Positions 1-14,417 of a stretch of 64,000 nt of DNA are shown in pieces. The DNA is taken from contig OX419343.1 of assembly GCA_948470475.1 (NCBI GenBank), positions 20,509,321 through 20,573,320 on the forward strand. Reading direction: 5' to 3'. How positions within the stretch are numbered: the first letter of the stretch is position 1; each line of letters begins with the position of its first letter. The notes under the pieces are model-generated. The model was not told where the DNA came from and did no database searches. It was given only the letters and a program-made list of their open reading frames with translations. Origin of the DNA: Galaxea fascicularis. Lineage: Eukaryota > Cnidaria > Anthozoa > Scleractinia > Euphylliidae. Both the position numbers and the translations under genes were made by a program.

Positions 1-95
1 AAGAGGCCGTGTTACCTCTGTGGGGAATCCGAAGAGGATCAAACGCCGTAAACTGAAAGCTTTCTGAACAACTATTTAGCAGTTGATCAAACAAC
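1..95 (+). other. Probable 5' UTR of the chimaerin transcript
   Basis: The sequence directly precedes the ATG at 96 and runs without an obvious acceptor to the window edge. It is assigned as untranslated leader only because the first coding exon (96-105) ends in a good donor (GTAAGT). The promoter is not recognisable or lies outside the window. Confidence 0.5.
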
Positions 96-3000
96 ATGAC
101 GGACGGTAAGTGAGTGTTTTGAAAACAGAGTCGAAACCACTCGGCAATCGCTTCGCCGCGTCAGTAATTTCGGTGAGAGTGAAACTCTACAAGCCTACAC
201 TCTAATTCTAAAGTCATAGAACATCGACATCCTAAGTTGATTAGTATCTAGCTTCTGAATTTGATGAGTTGAAAAAACAGTCTTTTCTTCAGTTACAAAT
301 ACTAAACAAATTCAAAGGAAACTCGGTTCATTGGTACCTGCATGGCCTCAGCTTCTAATTCAACATCCTGTATGTGCTGTAAGGTTCCTTTTCGATGTTT
401 TGCTAATGTGCGTTTTGTGTCTTCCAATAAACTTTCAGAAACAGCTGAGGAAGGTCGCTTCTACGATACAATTGAACAGCCTGTGTGGAAATCATACTGT
501 AAGTATTCGTGAACGGGCCTCACTTGATACAAGCATGCAGGAGGTGTTCATCAATTTCAAGCTATTTCAATAAATAAGCTATGTCAATAAACTTTGCTAT
601 TTCTATTTGGTTTATAGTATATAGGCTGCAGCAAAAAGCCCCAAAAGCAAGAAGGATCATTTGTAACAAGGAGGTAAAGAACTTTAATTTTAATTGTTTG
701 TCCCAGTACCGTAATCCTGTAATTGCGTGCTTGAATTCTTGATATTGAAAAACAAAAAGCAATCTTCCTTGCTGTTTTGAGCCGCAAAGAAGAGATCGGA
801 AATTGAAATTACTGTTTCGAAACACCTGTCTTAACTGAGTGGCATCTCCTTTATAAATGTTCCACGTCCTTTTAATAAAACATTATTAATTTCTATGAAT
901 AAGCTGACAAAAGAATGAAACTGTGCTGAAGCAAATTGTGATGCTCACAGAGTTTTGTGCTGCCTTATGCCTATTTTTGATGAAAAATTCATTTAACATG
1001 GATTTAAAGTGAAACTTGTGACCATTATATATATATATGTATAAATATAGTGGCATCACGTTTGTGGTAATTAACTTTCATTATGTCAAGTATCCTTAAA
1101 ATTTTTTGAATTCCATTACAGAAGAAAATTTTTCCAATATCAAATTTCTGTGTCTTTGCATAGTGAAAGATAAAATAAGAAAACAGAAAAAAGAAAGAAG
1201 ACAAAGAAAGAATGGAATTGCCTTTGAAAATTTTTCAAACTAAGAAAAAATAGAAATTGATGCAAGACAGTTTAGTTTTTATAAAAGAATTGTGAATTTT
1301 AGTCAAGCAGGGTTCGCACAGTCTTGTAAAGTCATTGAATTTTAGGACGAGTCCTTTGAAAGTATTTGAAGTCCATTTATCCTTGAAAAGTCCTTGAGTT
1401 TCTTTGTAAGTCCTTGAAAAGTACTTAAATTCTCTCAAACTTCAAATATGGTGGAATTAAAAGTAAAGTTGTTTTGAAAAAGCTTGGTATTATTGGTATC
1501 ACTCTTTAACTATACACTGTAGTTTCTAATGTTGAGGAACTTGCAAATACTGTGAAATAGGCTAAGATAACAAGTCCAAATGCAAGCCAAAATCAAATTG
1601 ACCAGTGGTAATGTATGTAATTTTTCTTGCTACGGTGGTTCCACATGTATTTTTAGAGTTTACTTTGGTATGGCTCTTCTGCATCAAATAATGCCAGGAA
1701 AGTAGGGGTTTCATTAAGGGCCAGGCACCGTTGGCTGGCTGTAAACTTACTGGTAGTTTTTCCCTCCTGCCATGAGCACATCAAGGTATTTTTTGTGATG
1801 TACAAAATGTATAAGGTACGAATCCAAACATATTTACTCGCCTGTGAAAAGTTATTGCCTTGCTGCTCAAAACCTTAATGAAATTCCGGGGAAAGTGTTG
1901 TTTTAACACTTGTACTTAGTTAACAAAGACAGGTCAGGTAAGTGAAGGGCAGGCGAGTTACTATACATATTAAATCATTTTGCATTATGTGTAGTAAAAC
2001 TGTAGACTTAACAATGATGGCTGAGAGTGCATTACACTCACATATGGCAGGACGCAAACATCAGGCAGGCATAAAGTTGGATGGAAGCACTGCCAAGCAA
2101 GCAACCATGAATCACTTTGTACAAGGAACAGGATCTGAATTGAAAGTCAAATGAGCACTTCCTTGGCAAAGTACACGCAGCATTAAACTCATCGCCAATA
2201 GATGAGCTTGGAAGCTGGTGCCATAGAGGTTGGCAGGATCCCAAGCAATTCAGGCGCAGCAGGGAGGTAACCATGGCAATCCTGTGAGAGTGAACCACCC
2301 CAGTGAGCAGCGGCCAACAGGCACCGTAACACTGAAAGAAATTCAGTAGAATACTTACCATTTACCATACTTACCAACCTTAACCACTAACAGGTGGGAG
2401 GGAATGGGACCAGAATCCGCAAAAATTCGCTTAAAGAACTAAGCAAAGGCAGCATTAATCTGCAAAGATTCACAACTGCTGAATGAATCACCAAATATTG
2501 GCAAACGATGATCCGCAGTGTTTACTTGAACCAAGCACATGTAATCTGTCTCTGCAAATTCTACGTGTGCCGACCATGCATATTACTTGCGCAAGTGAGC
2601 AAGACAGCTAGCAGCATTGGCCAGCTCGAGTTTAAACTTGTCTAGATTGCATTAAGCCATGCAAAGGAGTTGATACTACAAGCACTAAATGAAGATACGG
2701 ATGTTCCACAGCCACCTGCCATAAATACGAGTGACACAACTTTCCTGTTTGGATCTTTGAACCTCAAATTCGTTCCTTGAGAATTCCTCGAAAAATGGTC
2801 GCAATTTTTTGTATGGGCCCTGTCATAAGTCAGCCACTGGTATTTACAGGATAGTTTTAGGACTATCTACTGTGTCAGTTTGTGTCCTGTTTCTTGTCAT
2901 GTGGAGTATGCAAGACCTCCCCCGTTAGGTGGGGGATATAAATGAAAGTATGGTGTTCAGGTTTCTGAATAGAACTTTGAACAGCCATTGCTGTGCTGTT

Positions 3001-6000
3001 TGCAAGAGTAACATTGAAGGACATGGTCGAGGTGCTTTTACAGCTGTAGTACTTGTTCAGTTGTTATGGGTTAAGCAGGGGTTTCAAAAAGAAAAAAAAG
3101 TAGCAGGAGGATATTCAGAAGTGTCTGAAGGACTATTGAGCAGCGATAGCAGCACAGTGCGGTGGAGCCAAGGTTTATGCCAAAGTATCCGGCGCAAACG
3201 CCTAAAGTAGCCGGTGACTTGCCTTGGGCGCTGGCTTAAATTGAAAACCCTGGTTAAAGGGTCAACTGAGAACCTTGGTGTTGGGAGTCTTCTTCAGGGT
3301 ACATGATTTGAGCACTATTTGGACCATTTCAATCATGTTCTGGTTTTGAGAATCTAAGAATGTGGCTGCCTCAGTTGGACCTACACTGTAGTCCTCTTGG
3401 TAACCAACTTGCCTGAGTATACACCCCTCAGAAGGTTCTTGTCAGTTGAATTGATATTTTCTTATTTAAATAAATTTATTTCCTTTCTATGACAGTGAAT
3501 TTTATTGAAATGTGTGTTTCCAGAAAATATTTATTACCCCTTCCCCCCCCCCCCCCACCCCAACCACAACACATGCAGATGTTTCAGTTTCACTTTTAGT
3601 GTCCCATAGTTGGGGGGTTGGAGATACCGGTAACTATATAATCTTGAGATACGTGTACCAGAAGTTGCTGTGGTTGATTTCTTGTTGATTGATTCTTTGG
3701 TGTTTTTACAGATTCCAAACAAACCTACTCATTATGGAAAGGAGTAAGTTTAGATGAAGTTCATGGAATTATCATTTCTTTATTCATTATTTAATGATTT
3801 GTCAGACAGACTTACAGTACAAAGATTCTAAAAGAGTCTTAGAAAATCTTTATTGAGTTACATGTACAACACCTGTATATACAAGTGTACCTGTATACAC
3901 AGTGCTACATGTAGAACCACGCAGACTGTGCCCTATACCACACCAAGTGTAAATGTTCAACCACTTCTTACAAAGTACACTGTACTACATGTAAGTCAAA
4001 ATCATATTTTGTTTTGGCAGATTTCATGGTTGCATATCACGTGAGGAAGCAGATGAACTTGTGTCAGAGGCTGATGGCTGTTATCTTGTGCGTGAGAGTC
4101 AGAGGTCACCTGGTAGTTATACGCTGACTATGAGGTAAATGTTTATCAATTTTACAGCCAGACTAAAAGTCTGCAATAGATTAAAAGCAGTACATTTGCT
4201 TTCACATAGCATTTTTAGAAATCATTTTCAGCCCTTTCAATCGGTTATTGTCAGAAAGGGCTCTATTCTACACGAGTGTAACTCTATTGTAAGGTGTGAG
4301 TGACAAGAACACTAAATTTGTTATAAAAGTAACTGCAATTCAGCCACATGTAAGCTCTGAAATGTACAAATGTAGACCTTTCTATTATATGGATACGTTG
4401 TGGTTCAATGTTATCCTTGGTTTATTTTTTTCCTTTGTTTCAATAATAATAATAATGATAATATCGGTAATAATAATAACTTTATTCAACTCTCAAATCA
4501 TTTTTAGCCGAGTGCGGTTGCCCTACTAATATTTGGGAGACTGAAAATCAAATGGACTCTAAATCAAATCAAATCAAATCATTACCATACATTACCATAC
4601 ACTAAAACAAACAAAAATAAATAAATATAAATTTAAACCAAGCCATTGAACCACAACGTGTACAGTACATCTTTACTCCATTGACACGCTGTAATTTTAT
4701 GTCATTGTGTTACTAATGGCATCATGTTTTCAGTGTAGAGTTTATGTTTCAAAGGTGAAGTTGTTTGATTTTTCTCTTCAAGATTTGGCAGAGTTTCAAA
4801 AAACTTCAGATTATACTATGATGGATCACATTATGTTGGTAAGAAATTTTACAGTCAAGCATGTGTCTGCATTGTGTTTGGAACATGCAGTGTAACTTCA
4901 TTACATGTAAATCAAAGTCTCTAAAAATATATTTTAAGTAGAAACAGCTGCAGTTTTCGATGCTCAGAGCAGCTTTCCCCTTTTTCACTATTTTGCCCAA
5001 TACTAATATTGTCCATTAAGAGTTTTACAGTGGTAGTTAAGTACTGTTAATGTACTTATACTGTAAATTATGAGTAGCTATTATTAATAGTTAAATTGTC
5101 CCTAACCCCAAAATATTTTTTTCACGAAAATAAATCTTTGCACCTGTACAAAATGCATCACAGCTTTTTTATTTATTTGTAATTTATTTATTTATTTATT
5201 TTTTACCAAATCTTGACTTTTTATAGGCTTTAAAACTGAGTATCATTTGTTTCAGGACTGGCAGAGTCAGAAGGGGAGTGGGTCACAAACTGATTTGCAT
5301 TGCATGAACTCTTTGTAAACATGCATGCAAAGTACATGTAAATTGTGATGTCAAGTCAGGAATAGACACTCTCCCCTTCTGACTTGGTTGTGAAACAAAT
5401 GATGCTTAGTTTTATGTAAGTTTTAACAACAATGTTTTATTAAAAACAGTTAACAATAATTACAGAATTGTATAACAGTACTGTCAGAGATACTTCATCT
5501 GGATGGATGATCCATCTGCTTGTATTAATTTTACATACAGACGAATTATCAGACGAATTATCCTTCTTGGCACAAACTTCTACGTCCCAGTTGGATGATC
5601 TAGCATAAATTAGGCCAATATTAATAATTTGTAACTATCAGCATTTTCACTTTTGATTCAGCAAAGGAAGTTCTTTACTTGGACTTAAGCATGCATATTA
5701 ATTTATTTTAAGAAGACTCTGCCTACTGTCTAAAAGAGAAAAACGTAACAGTTAGGAAGCAACGTAATGATATATTGTGATAAAGCTTCACTGTGAAACA
5801 GTCACTGGTTGGTAGGCTTCATTGTTTTCTCCAGCTTGGAAGTAGCACTTGGAATCAGATAATTAATAGTACTTTTTGATATGGTTTGGCTTGAGATGTT
5901 GTTGCGTGGGAAAGCAACATTTAATTCAAGAAGTACATTGTAACTTGATTACCAGCTCATAAACTGTAGTCAGTGAACTGTTGTTATCACTATGATTTAC

Positions 6001-9000
6001 TATAAAGCATGTGCCAATCAAGGCAGACTCAAGTAGCAAGATTTCCTTTAGCATGAACATTGGTTTTAAATTTGGACTATGTGCCAGTTGGATGGTTATT
6101 TATTTTGAACCATTCACTATTTAAATGAAAGAAGCAAGTCAAAGTATGCAACACTGCTATTCATTGCACCTTTTCAGTGTTTCATGGTATTCATTCTGTC
6201 GAGTTGGTTCTTTTTCTGTATTAATTTGTGTTGATTTTTTGACATCTTCAGTGCAATAATTCAGTTGAAAGCATCAAGTGGTTTTTGCTTTAGGATTGTT
6301 TGGTGACATAGATACACATACAGTGCACAACTTTGTTCATAGCAGTGAGCCGTGTTTTAACAAATTCACCTTTTTGTTAATTTAAAGTTTGCTTTTAAAT
6401 CATAGAGGGGCACTTTTAATGAAATAAGTCAAAAATTTGCATACATACATGTACACATCTACATGTACACCTGCATGCAATTTGTATGATTTTTACCTGT
6501 ACCTGCAATTTAGATATCAATATCATTTGAGAGCTCAGAAGAGATTGAAATGTTATGCTTTCCAGTTTTGTCAATGATAAGATTATAATCATAACTTTTT
6601 TTTTACCAAAATAAGTATTTCCCTAATTTTTGAATATCAAGATACTAAATTTTTATACTGTGTTTGTGAAGTAATTCTTTTGTTTAGTCCTGGCTACAGT
6701 GCACTGTCAGTAGTTATTGAATCTGTGAGCGTGAAATCTCTGCTGAACATAAATCACATGCCACTGACACATTATTCAAAACAAGGTTATGGTGCTTTGT
6801 TTCACATGGCTTTGGCTAAGTCTTAACACCTCATTCAGCCTAAATGCACTGAAGTTGTTAACAAGTCAAAATACCCAATCACTATTCACCAATGCATGGT
6901 TTTGTCTAAAGTTTTTCAATCATTAAAAATTAATGAACAAAAAGCAGTGCTTGGCAAAAATTATTTCCCACCTTTTTTTTGTTACTGGTGTTTTATCCAC
7001 TGGAAGTACAAAACATAACACTACCTAATGGCACTAGATAGTGGAATATGTGCTATAGTCACCACAGGCATTTAGTTTGAGTTGGTATGAAGTTAAAATA
7101 ATCTTCTGTGTATAGTACATCATTCTGGTTTCTGTTTTGACAAAATCACAAGCCAAATTTGCTGTTCCAGCATGCATGTATGTACAAATAATTTTATTTT
7201 TGCAAAATGATTATCTTTGTGATTATTGATAAAGTGAAATTATTCTCAATTATGTTTATTAGTTTTCAGTTTTATTGTTCTTTGGCTAGCAGTAATTGTC
7301 TTGAAGCACATTCTTCAAGCTCAAATTAAACTATTTCCTCAATTTTCAGACTTTCCCTTCGAACTGGTTTCAGCTCTTTTTTCCTTAAAGAAAATAATAA
7401 AAGCTGAAAGAATCCAAAGCTTTTGTACATGTTCCACAGGGTGCCAGGCCTTTATCCAGAGCTTCCTTTTTGTGTAACAAAGCCTCACACAGCATGGGTC
7501 ATTTTTCCTTACACTGTATAAAAACTCTAGCTGCTTTTATTTCCTTTTAGCTTCTGTTCAGTGAAAGACACAGGTGTCTACAGTATTCAGTGTACATGCA
7601 TATGCAAATCTCATCTGCTTTTGTTTTCGTTTCATTCTATTTCAGGGGAGAAGCGGTTTCAAACCATTCAAGACCTTGTTGCAGATGGATTGATCACTAT
7701 GTACATAGATACGTACGCCAAGGATTATGTCGATACCATGATGATAAGTCCGGTGAAATCAGAGGAGAAGAAAGATGTGGGAAAAGATGAAACAAAAGAA
7801 AATGAACCAGCTAAAGAATCTACAGATGAAGCAGATGCTGCAGTGAAAGACCAGGTATTTATTTATTTTAACACACTTGTTCTAACTTTTGGGTATATAT
7901 TAATCTTATTACGTAGCCTGTCAAGGACCTGTTGTTTAATATTTTTTATTTCTCACAATATTCATCTGAAATTCTTTTTACCTTCAAAGTCCATCCATAC
8001 CAATTTTGAGTTGTGTTGTGTTAAAGCTACATGTAAGCTTGTTTTCAAATATATAAAGCCTAAACATTTAAGCCTGTTTTGGGATTTATTATTTGGACTA
8101 AGCTCAGCTTCATCATCGTCAAGTCTTCAAACAATACTCACTATTCATTAGCACTTGAAAAAGAAACTAAAACATATCCAGTGTTTTTTGTTTTTTTGTT
8201 AGCACAGGATTCAATGCCTTTTAGCTTTACAATCAATATTACTGGGGTTCTTGAAAATAAGGTTACTGGTCAACTACTCTCACTGTAAATATAGCAACAG
8301 CAATTACTAATTCTTTCTTTATGTGATGGAAACCATATTTAAGAACTACGTGTTTTGTAGTTTCGCCATGAATATTCTAATTTGTGCAATCATATTGTGA
8401 CTTGTAATTATTTCAGTTATCTAAGGTTATAGGAGTTATCATTCGGTAACTATTTCTGATACTGTAGATTGCACAGTCATGTGGATGTAGGTTGTATGTT
8501 GAACTTGCTGTTACAGTGGTAAATTATTTTTACTATTTTGCTTGGCATATTTTTTTTACAAAATATCATGATTGCAAAATTTGCCAAAACAGGTCTTAAT
8601 TTTGTAACAGGTTTTTTGAACAAAGAATGAAATATCAATAATTATATATCAAATTTTTTTAACTTACATTGTATCAAGCACATGTATCTGGCATGGTTCT
8701 TTCAATTTTAATTTGTTTTTTATTAGAAAAGAGGTGTTACACTTTTAAAATAAAAGCAAACTTAAGGTTCTGAGATTCTAGGACTAGCAAAATGCTTATT
8801 ACCGGACAACTTCCTTTTTGAAGAATGTTGCAGTGAGTTATGTAACAAAAAACTTGTAACTTAGATTGTTTGGTTTTAAATTGGTTTTGGTTCAAAAGTT
8901 GTCAAACCGGTTTCTTTTTTTGTTTTCTTTTGTTGAAGAACATGACAACAAATCTAAGACAAGGGGAAAAAAATATTGAGAATGAAGTACTGGTAGTTTG

Positions 9001-12000
9001 AGAACATCTTAAGCAAAAGCAACTCCACATGTCACAGTGGAGGATTCACTGTCAAGGCCACCAGCCCTTAAATAACCAGTAGACCAATGGAGTTGATAAA
9101 ACCAAGCAGTGTAGCACCATAGTTTCCTTAGGACCAACCCCCCTTAATTTGTATTTATTTAATTCATTGCCTGTTTCCTTTTCTTTGGCATGTCCACATT
9201 TTGTAGCTTAAATGCAAAAAAATAATAATAATTTTGGTACACATACAGTGTGCTCTCTGTGCATCATAGCATGGTCAAAGAGGCCACTTGACCAGCTTAT
9301 GACTCTGTGGGAAAAGCAGATCTGAGTAAGGACCTGTTACTTTTGCTGTAGGAACACAGATACAGTATTGGGAAAAGACCAAGCCTTAAGCCTTCTGCTT
9401 ACAAGAAGAACCACAACTTCAAGGTGATTATGCTTACATGTACATGTACATTGATAAATATTTCACGTGCTACCGTTATATTGCCATTAACATGAATGGT
9501 ACAACATTTCCAAGTTGTACATTGTAGGTATGAGGCTAACTTCACTTCTTTGCTCCATTGCTCCTTTTGTTTCCTCATTAAAGGGGCTCTGTTGTGGGAA
9601 TTTTTTTAATGACCTTTACTCATGCCAAAACATTCCTTGAAATGCATAAAATGTAACAAGTGTCAGGTTTCTCTTTTAGAGCTGTTAGTACATGTAACAT
9701 TTCCTTACAAACAAATCAAACCCATTTTCTTTTACCAGGTGAACACTTTCAAGGGGCCTCACTGGTGTGACTATTGTCGGAACTTTCTGTGGGGACTGAT
9801 TATGCAAGGAGTAAAGTGCCAAGGTTGGCTAATTCAATTCTGACCCTAAACTGTTTGTTCAAAATTAATAATCCATCTTTTAATTAAATTTCTTTTTTTG
9901 TAAGAAAATTTGTAACTAGTATTCTAAAATAAAGTGCAGTAAGTTATATTTGCCAATGATCTACAGTAGGTACATTTACCAGATTTCCTTGAATAATAGC
10001 TGGGGCGCTTTTTTTTGTTGCACCAAAATTATTATTCATGAGCTAAGCCCACTTATTTCATTGTAGATTGTGGATTCAATGCACATAAGCAGTGTAGCAC
10101 AAGTGGATTAATCCCAGCAAACTGTCAACCTGACAAGAAATATGTGAGAAGAGGTATTACAGTAATCCATGCTCCAGCTCTTTTCAACTCTCTTAAAAAA
10201 GAAAGTTAAAAATGCTATTTAAAGAAGGGGGAGAACTTTTTCAAGTGTTAAACCAGTGGAGAATCACTGTAAACAGTGTCAACAGGAAACGAGTTACCGT
10301 ATACTCAACCTACTTTTTTGTACAGAGAGTTCCCAGTGACAGGATACGTATACTTCTTTCCGTGTTGCATGTGTCACTCCAGGACCCTTTTTGCGTAAAT
10401 TTACTTTTTTTTTCTGCTCTGCTGACACAAGGGGGATGCCTCTTGCCTGTTCGTTTGTTTGCATGTTTCACAATGTTGCTGTTCTTCCGTTTTTAAATAG
10501 TGTTTGGTGTTGACTTGACTACACTTGTAAAACTGCACAATCGCAAGAGACCTTATGTTGTAGAGGCCTGTATTTTGGAGGTGGAGAAGAGAGGTATTTT
10601 ACCCGAAATACTTATCATTCTTAGTCATCATCCTCCATGATCTGCAATTCATGTCACTGTTGATCAATTTTTTTGGCAATGGTTGGGGTGATGGTGATAA
10701 CAATATTAATTTTAATGAATACAATGGTGATGGCCATGGCAAAATTTGGTGATGATGATGATCTAGATCAGACCAGATGGCACATATTGCAAAACTGGCC
10801 ATTTTTACATAATACATTTAAATCTACAGGCCCAATTCACTGACCAACAGTTTCTTTATTCATGTTTTTGCTTGCTTACCCGAGCTATGGTATGGTTACT
10901 TGTAACATTTTTTAATGGCACCCTATCAGGAAAGTGCACTTGGTACTGTTTCTTGAAGAAACAACCAACTAAGGCATTTGTTGGGTTAACCAGCTGCCGG
11001 TGTTTGGGGACTTTAACTTCACCTTTAACTTTATTGAATTTGTTGCATACTGCATAAATAAATAAATTTATAAATAAATAAATTTATAAATAAATATCAG
11101 CAACTAGGGCAGTAGACAGGATGGTGTCCCAGTTGATATCCAGCCCAACTAATAATAAAGTGGAAAAATATAATCAAGCTAAAATGAATTTATTTAAGAT
11201 ACACTGTAGAAGCCTCCCATTCCCAGTGTATTTCACCCAAAACCTACTCATATTTAGGCATTCAACTTACAGCCCACTGTTTGGAGGGTTACTAACAAGA
11301 AAGGAGTTTGTAACTGTAAAAGTCTAAAAACCTGCTTTTAAAAGTGTGGGCCGAGCCCACACTTTTTGTGTCTGTTGGCAATTTGTTGCAAGCAGCCTGG
11401 CTTTGGATTTTTCTGGATTTTTACCCACCCCCATGTCGACTTTAGCCGCCTCAACTGCTTCCTAAACCGGCTGAGTAATTTCCTAGCTGCAATCCTGTTT
11501 TAAATAGTTTTGTTTTACATGAAGTACTTGGTTATTAAGTTCGCATGAGTTGTGCATTCTCTGCTGTACTATGGTTTGCGGGAAAAAGTCTTTATGGCCA
11601 AGTTCTACATAGCCAGCTCTAGCTTTGTAGATAAGTACCCAGTCATTCATATCCCTTCTATAATTTATTCTGACAAGTGGTAACAGAGAAAGCACAAGTA
11701 GCCAGCCAATCCCTTTAGGGCGTGTTCCGTGGATGATTTAAGATAAACTTTGTGGCCCTGCGCTGAACGTTTTTTAGCAATAATTTGTCCTTCGATGTAT
11801 AAGGTGACCATAGTTCACAGGCATACTCTAATAATAATTATAGTAGTTGAACAATAATTGAGCAGTAGAAGAGTTTCTTGGTATTGATATCGGTGATACA
11901 AATCCTGCAAATGAGGCCAAGGGTTCAGTTTGCTTTTAAGGGGTTCTGCTTTGTGTGTTGTCACTGGAGATTGTCTGTGACAGTTATGCCCAAGTCTTTC

Positions 12001-14375
12001 ATTTCACTAACTGTTGCCAGTGGGGTCCTATCAAGGTGGTACAGTCGAACCTCGATTATCGGGACTCGTTGGGACCTCGGTAAATAGTCCAGATAATCGA
12101 GAGTCCTGATAATCGAAAATATAAATATTAATGAGATAGACATGTAAACAAAAGGTATACAGCAAAGAAAACATCATTTTAATTGTGAAATCTACACAGC
12201 CTGTATGTATATATCAGCTGAATGCATTAGAATATTTCTTTGTCTTGTTGCACTTGCGAATTTTGAAAAGTGCACAGGATAATAATTATGCTGTTTCAAC
12301 AGTCTTTTGAAAGGATTATTGGGTTTTTTGCGACTTTGAGTTTTCAAGATCACAACTAATTAATATTCATGAAAAATTGGGACCAGAGAAAAAACTCCAG
12401 ATAATCGAATAGTCCGGATAATCGAGGTTTGACTGTAGGTGGAAATGTCACAAAACTCTTAACAATCAGCTAAAAATAACAAAACAGAGATCATGTCTTA
12501 ATTTGTCAACAATATTGTAATTGTGTGACCACTGTGGTAAATAAATGCCAGTGTGATTTACTAAAATACTGTTTCGCTGCTGGAAAGGATGTTTATTGGG
12601 TTTTGGAAGCTCAAATGTTGTTGTTTTTACATTTTCATTTGCTTTTCTGCAGGCCTGGATAGTGAGGGCATTTACAGAATATCAGGATTTGCAGATGATG
12701 TTGAAGCACTAAAAAATTCATTTGACAATGGTAACATGATATTTAAACATAGTCCCGGGACTTATTTTGTCTACTGAACAATCCAGAGATACAAGTTCAT
12801 TTTTTGTAACTTAGCGATGACTTTATTATTCCATTCTTCCTTTTTTTCTCTCGTTCTGAATTCATTCCTTTCCTAAATTTAATTTGCACTTTCTCCGTGA
12901 AGAAACTAGTTCATTAACAATATTAGTGGTACTTTAGTGGTAACAACGATGGTTACGTAGCCAAGAACAGAATCCAATGCTTTAGAGGACCTGGAGACTT
13001 TGAATAATCACCCTCCCAGGGCTTTCAATACAAGCCAGCTACCGCCAGAGCTCCAGCAGCTGTGAGCCATCAGGTCAACAGCTACTTGGCTATGTTGGTC
13101 AGCAAATGCTTGAAAAATATAACTCTTAAAGGCCACTTAGATTGCCACAGCTACCTAGTACATGTATCACAGGGGCATACACCTGCTACAAATCTTACTG
13201 AAAGCCCTGCCTCTGAATCAGAATAATTAACAATAATTTATTCACCAAAGTGGAGGTGAATAGTGGTGGATATTTACCGAGCTACGGTACTGTGTAAAAG
13301 TAATGAGAGTGAATTTCGATGAAATTTGTGCGGCGAAAATTCATAAGATTGCACGTAATTATTTCGTCAAGGACATCGAAAAACCTAAGAAGCGAATTTT
13401 CGAAGAAGGGAAATATCAACAAAAATTTGCGCTAAACTGAACGAAATATCAGCGAAATTTCGCAAAACCGATACACTTGCAGTGTTTTGGGGACAAAGCG
13501 AAACCAACCTACACCTGTACGTGTTTTGAAACAAAATATACTGAAGTTAATTCAGTCCTACGGCACATAAAAGTTTATCAAATTGATTTTCATTCCCCGG
13601 AAAACATAAACATGAAGAAAGGCAATAATAAAAACAACACACTGTATTCAATCAACCATCGATCCATGTAACCCACATTCCCACGTGTATGTTCGTGACA
13701 ACGCTTTGCACTATGTTTATAAACTTAATCTAATGCCTACAATTAAAAGGTTAAGAATCCGCCTCAGTTTGTAAACAACCTGAATGGATTGTTATCACAG
13801 ATTTTCCAAAGCTCTGCCAAATCGCGCAAAAACTAAGTGGCAAATTATTACTGACATTTCATGCGAAAATTTACTCCACCAAACGAAATGTTCCACAAAA
13901 TTTCGCTCTCCCAAACGAAATGGTGTGCAAAATTTCGCTGTCAGTGGAACAAAATGCCATGCGAAACTTGGCATGTCTGCACGAAATTTTGATGATATTG
14001 GAACAATAAGTGCATCGAAATATCGCCGAAAATTCGCTTCCTTCGAAATATCGCACAATTTCAGCAAATTTCGTCGGAATTCGCTCTCATTACTTTTGCA
14101 CAGTACTGTACATGTACGAAGTGACGAGGTAAATATCCACTACATTCACCAAGACTGAGGTGAATAATTGTTTTAGTATATACCACACAAGCTGAACAAC
14201 TAGCATTTATTCAAATAATTTCCTCTCCTGAAACCAAAACGGGAGGCGGTTTTCTTTCTCTTTGGCTGCGCGTGAATAGCACTTTGCTAATCACCTCTGA
14301 GTTAGCCAATCAGAACACGTGAAAAGCACTATCCACTTGTGTGGTATATACTAACATGCTTTAGTATCACCTAAC

Positions 14376-14417
<42 letters not shown>

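Larger units (their letters stand above)
674..3711. other. Chimaerin intron 3: repeat-rich, no further exon seen
   Basis: Holds an AT dinucleotide run near 1027-1040, a stretch of degenerate 'aagtccttga' units (1310-1440), a possible transposase zinc-finger remnant (1942-2154), a roughly 450-bp dispersed repeat (2190-2650) and a poly-C tract (3545-3556). Exons 3 and 4 join in frame across it. Confidence 0.6.

Noticed and set aside
331..573. 80-codon ORF over chimaerin exon 2
   Set aside because: Wrong frame for the exon; the frame used joins exons 1-3 into the chimaerin VWKSYLY motif.
7561..8151. 196-codon ORF containing chimaerin exon 7
   Set aside because: Only 7646-7854 is coding; both ends run through splice sites into intron. 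An alternative internal start at 7561 is possible but unsupported.
13784..14158. 124-codon ORF and its minus-strand shadows
   Set aside because: Generated by repeated CGAAATTT words inside a fold-back transposon.
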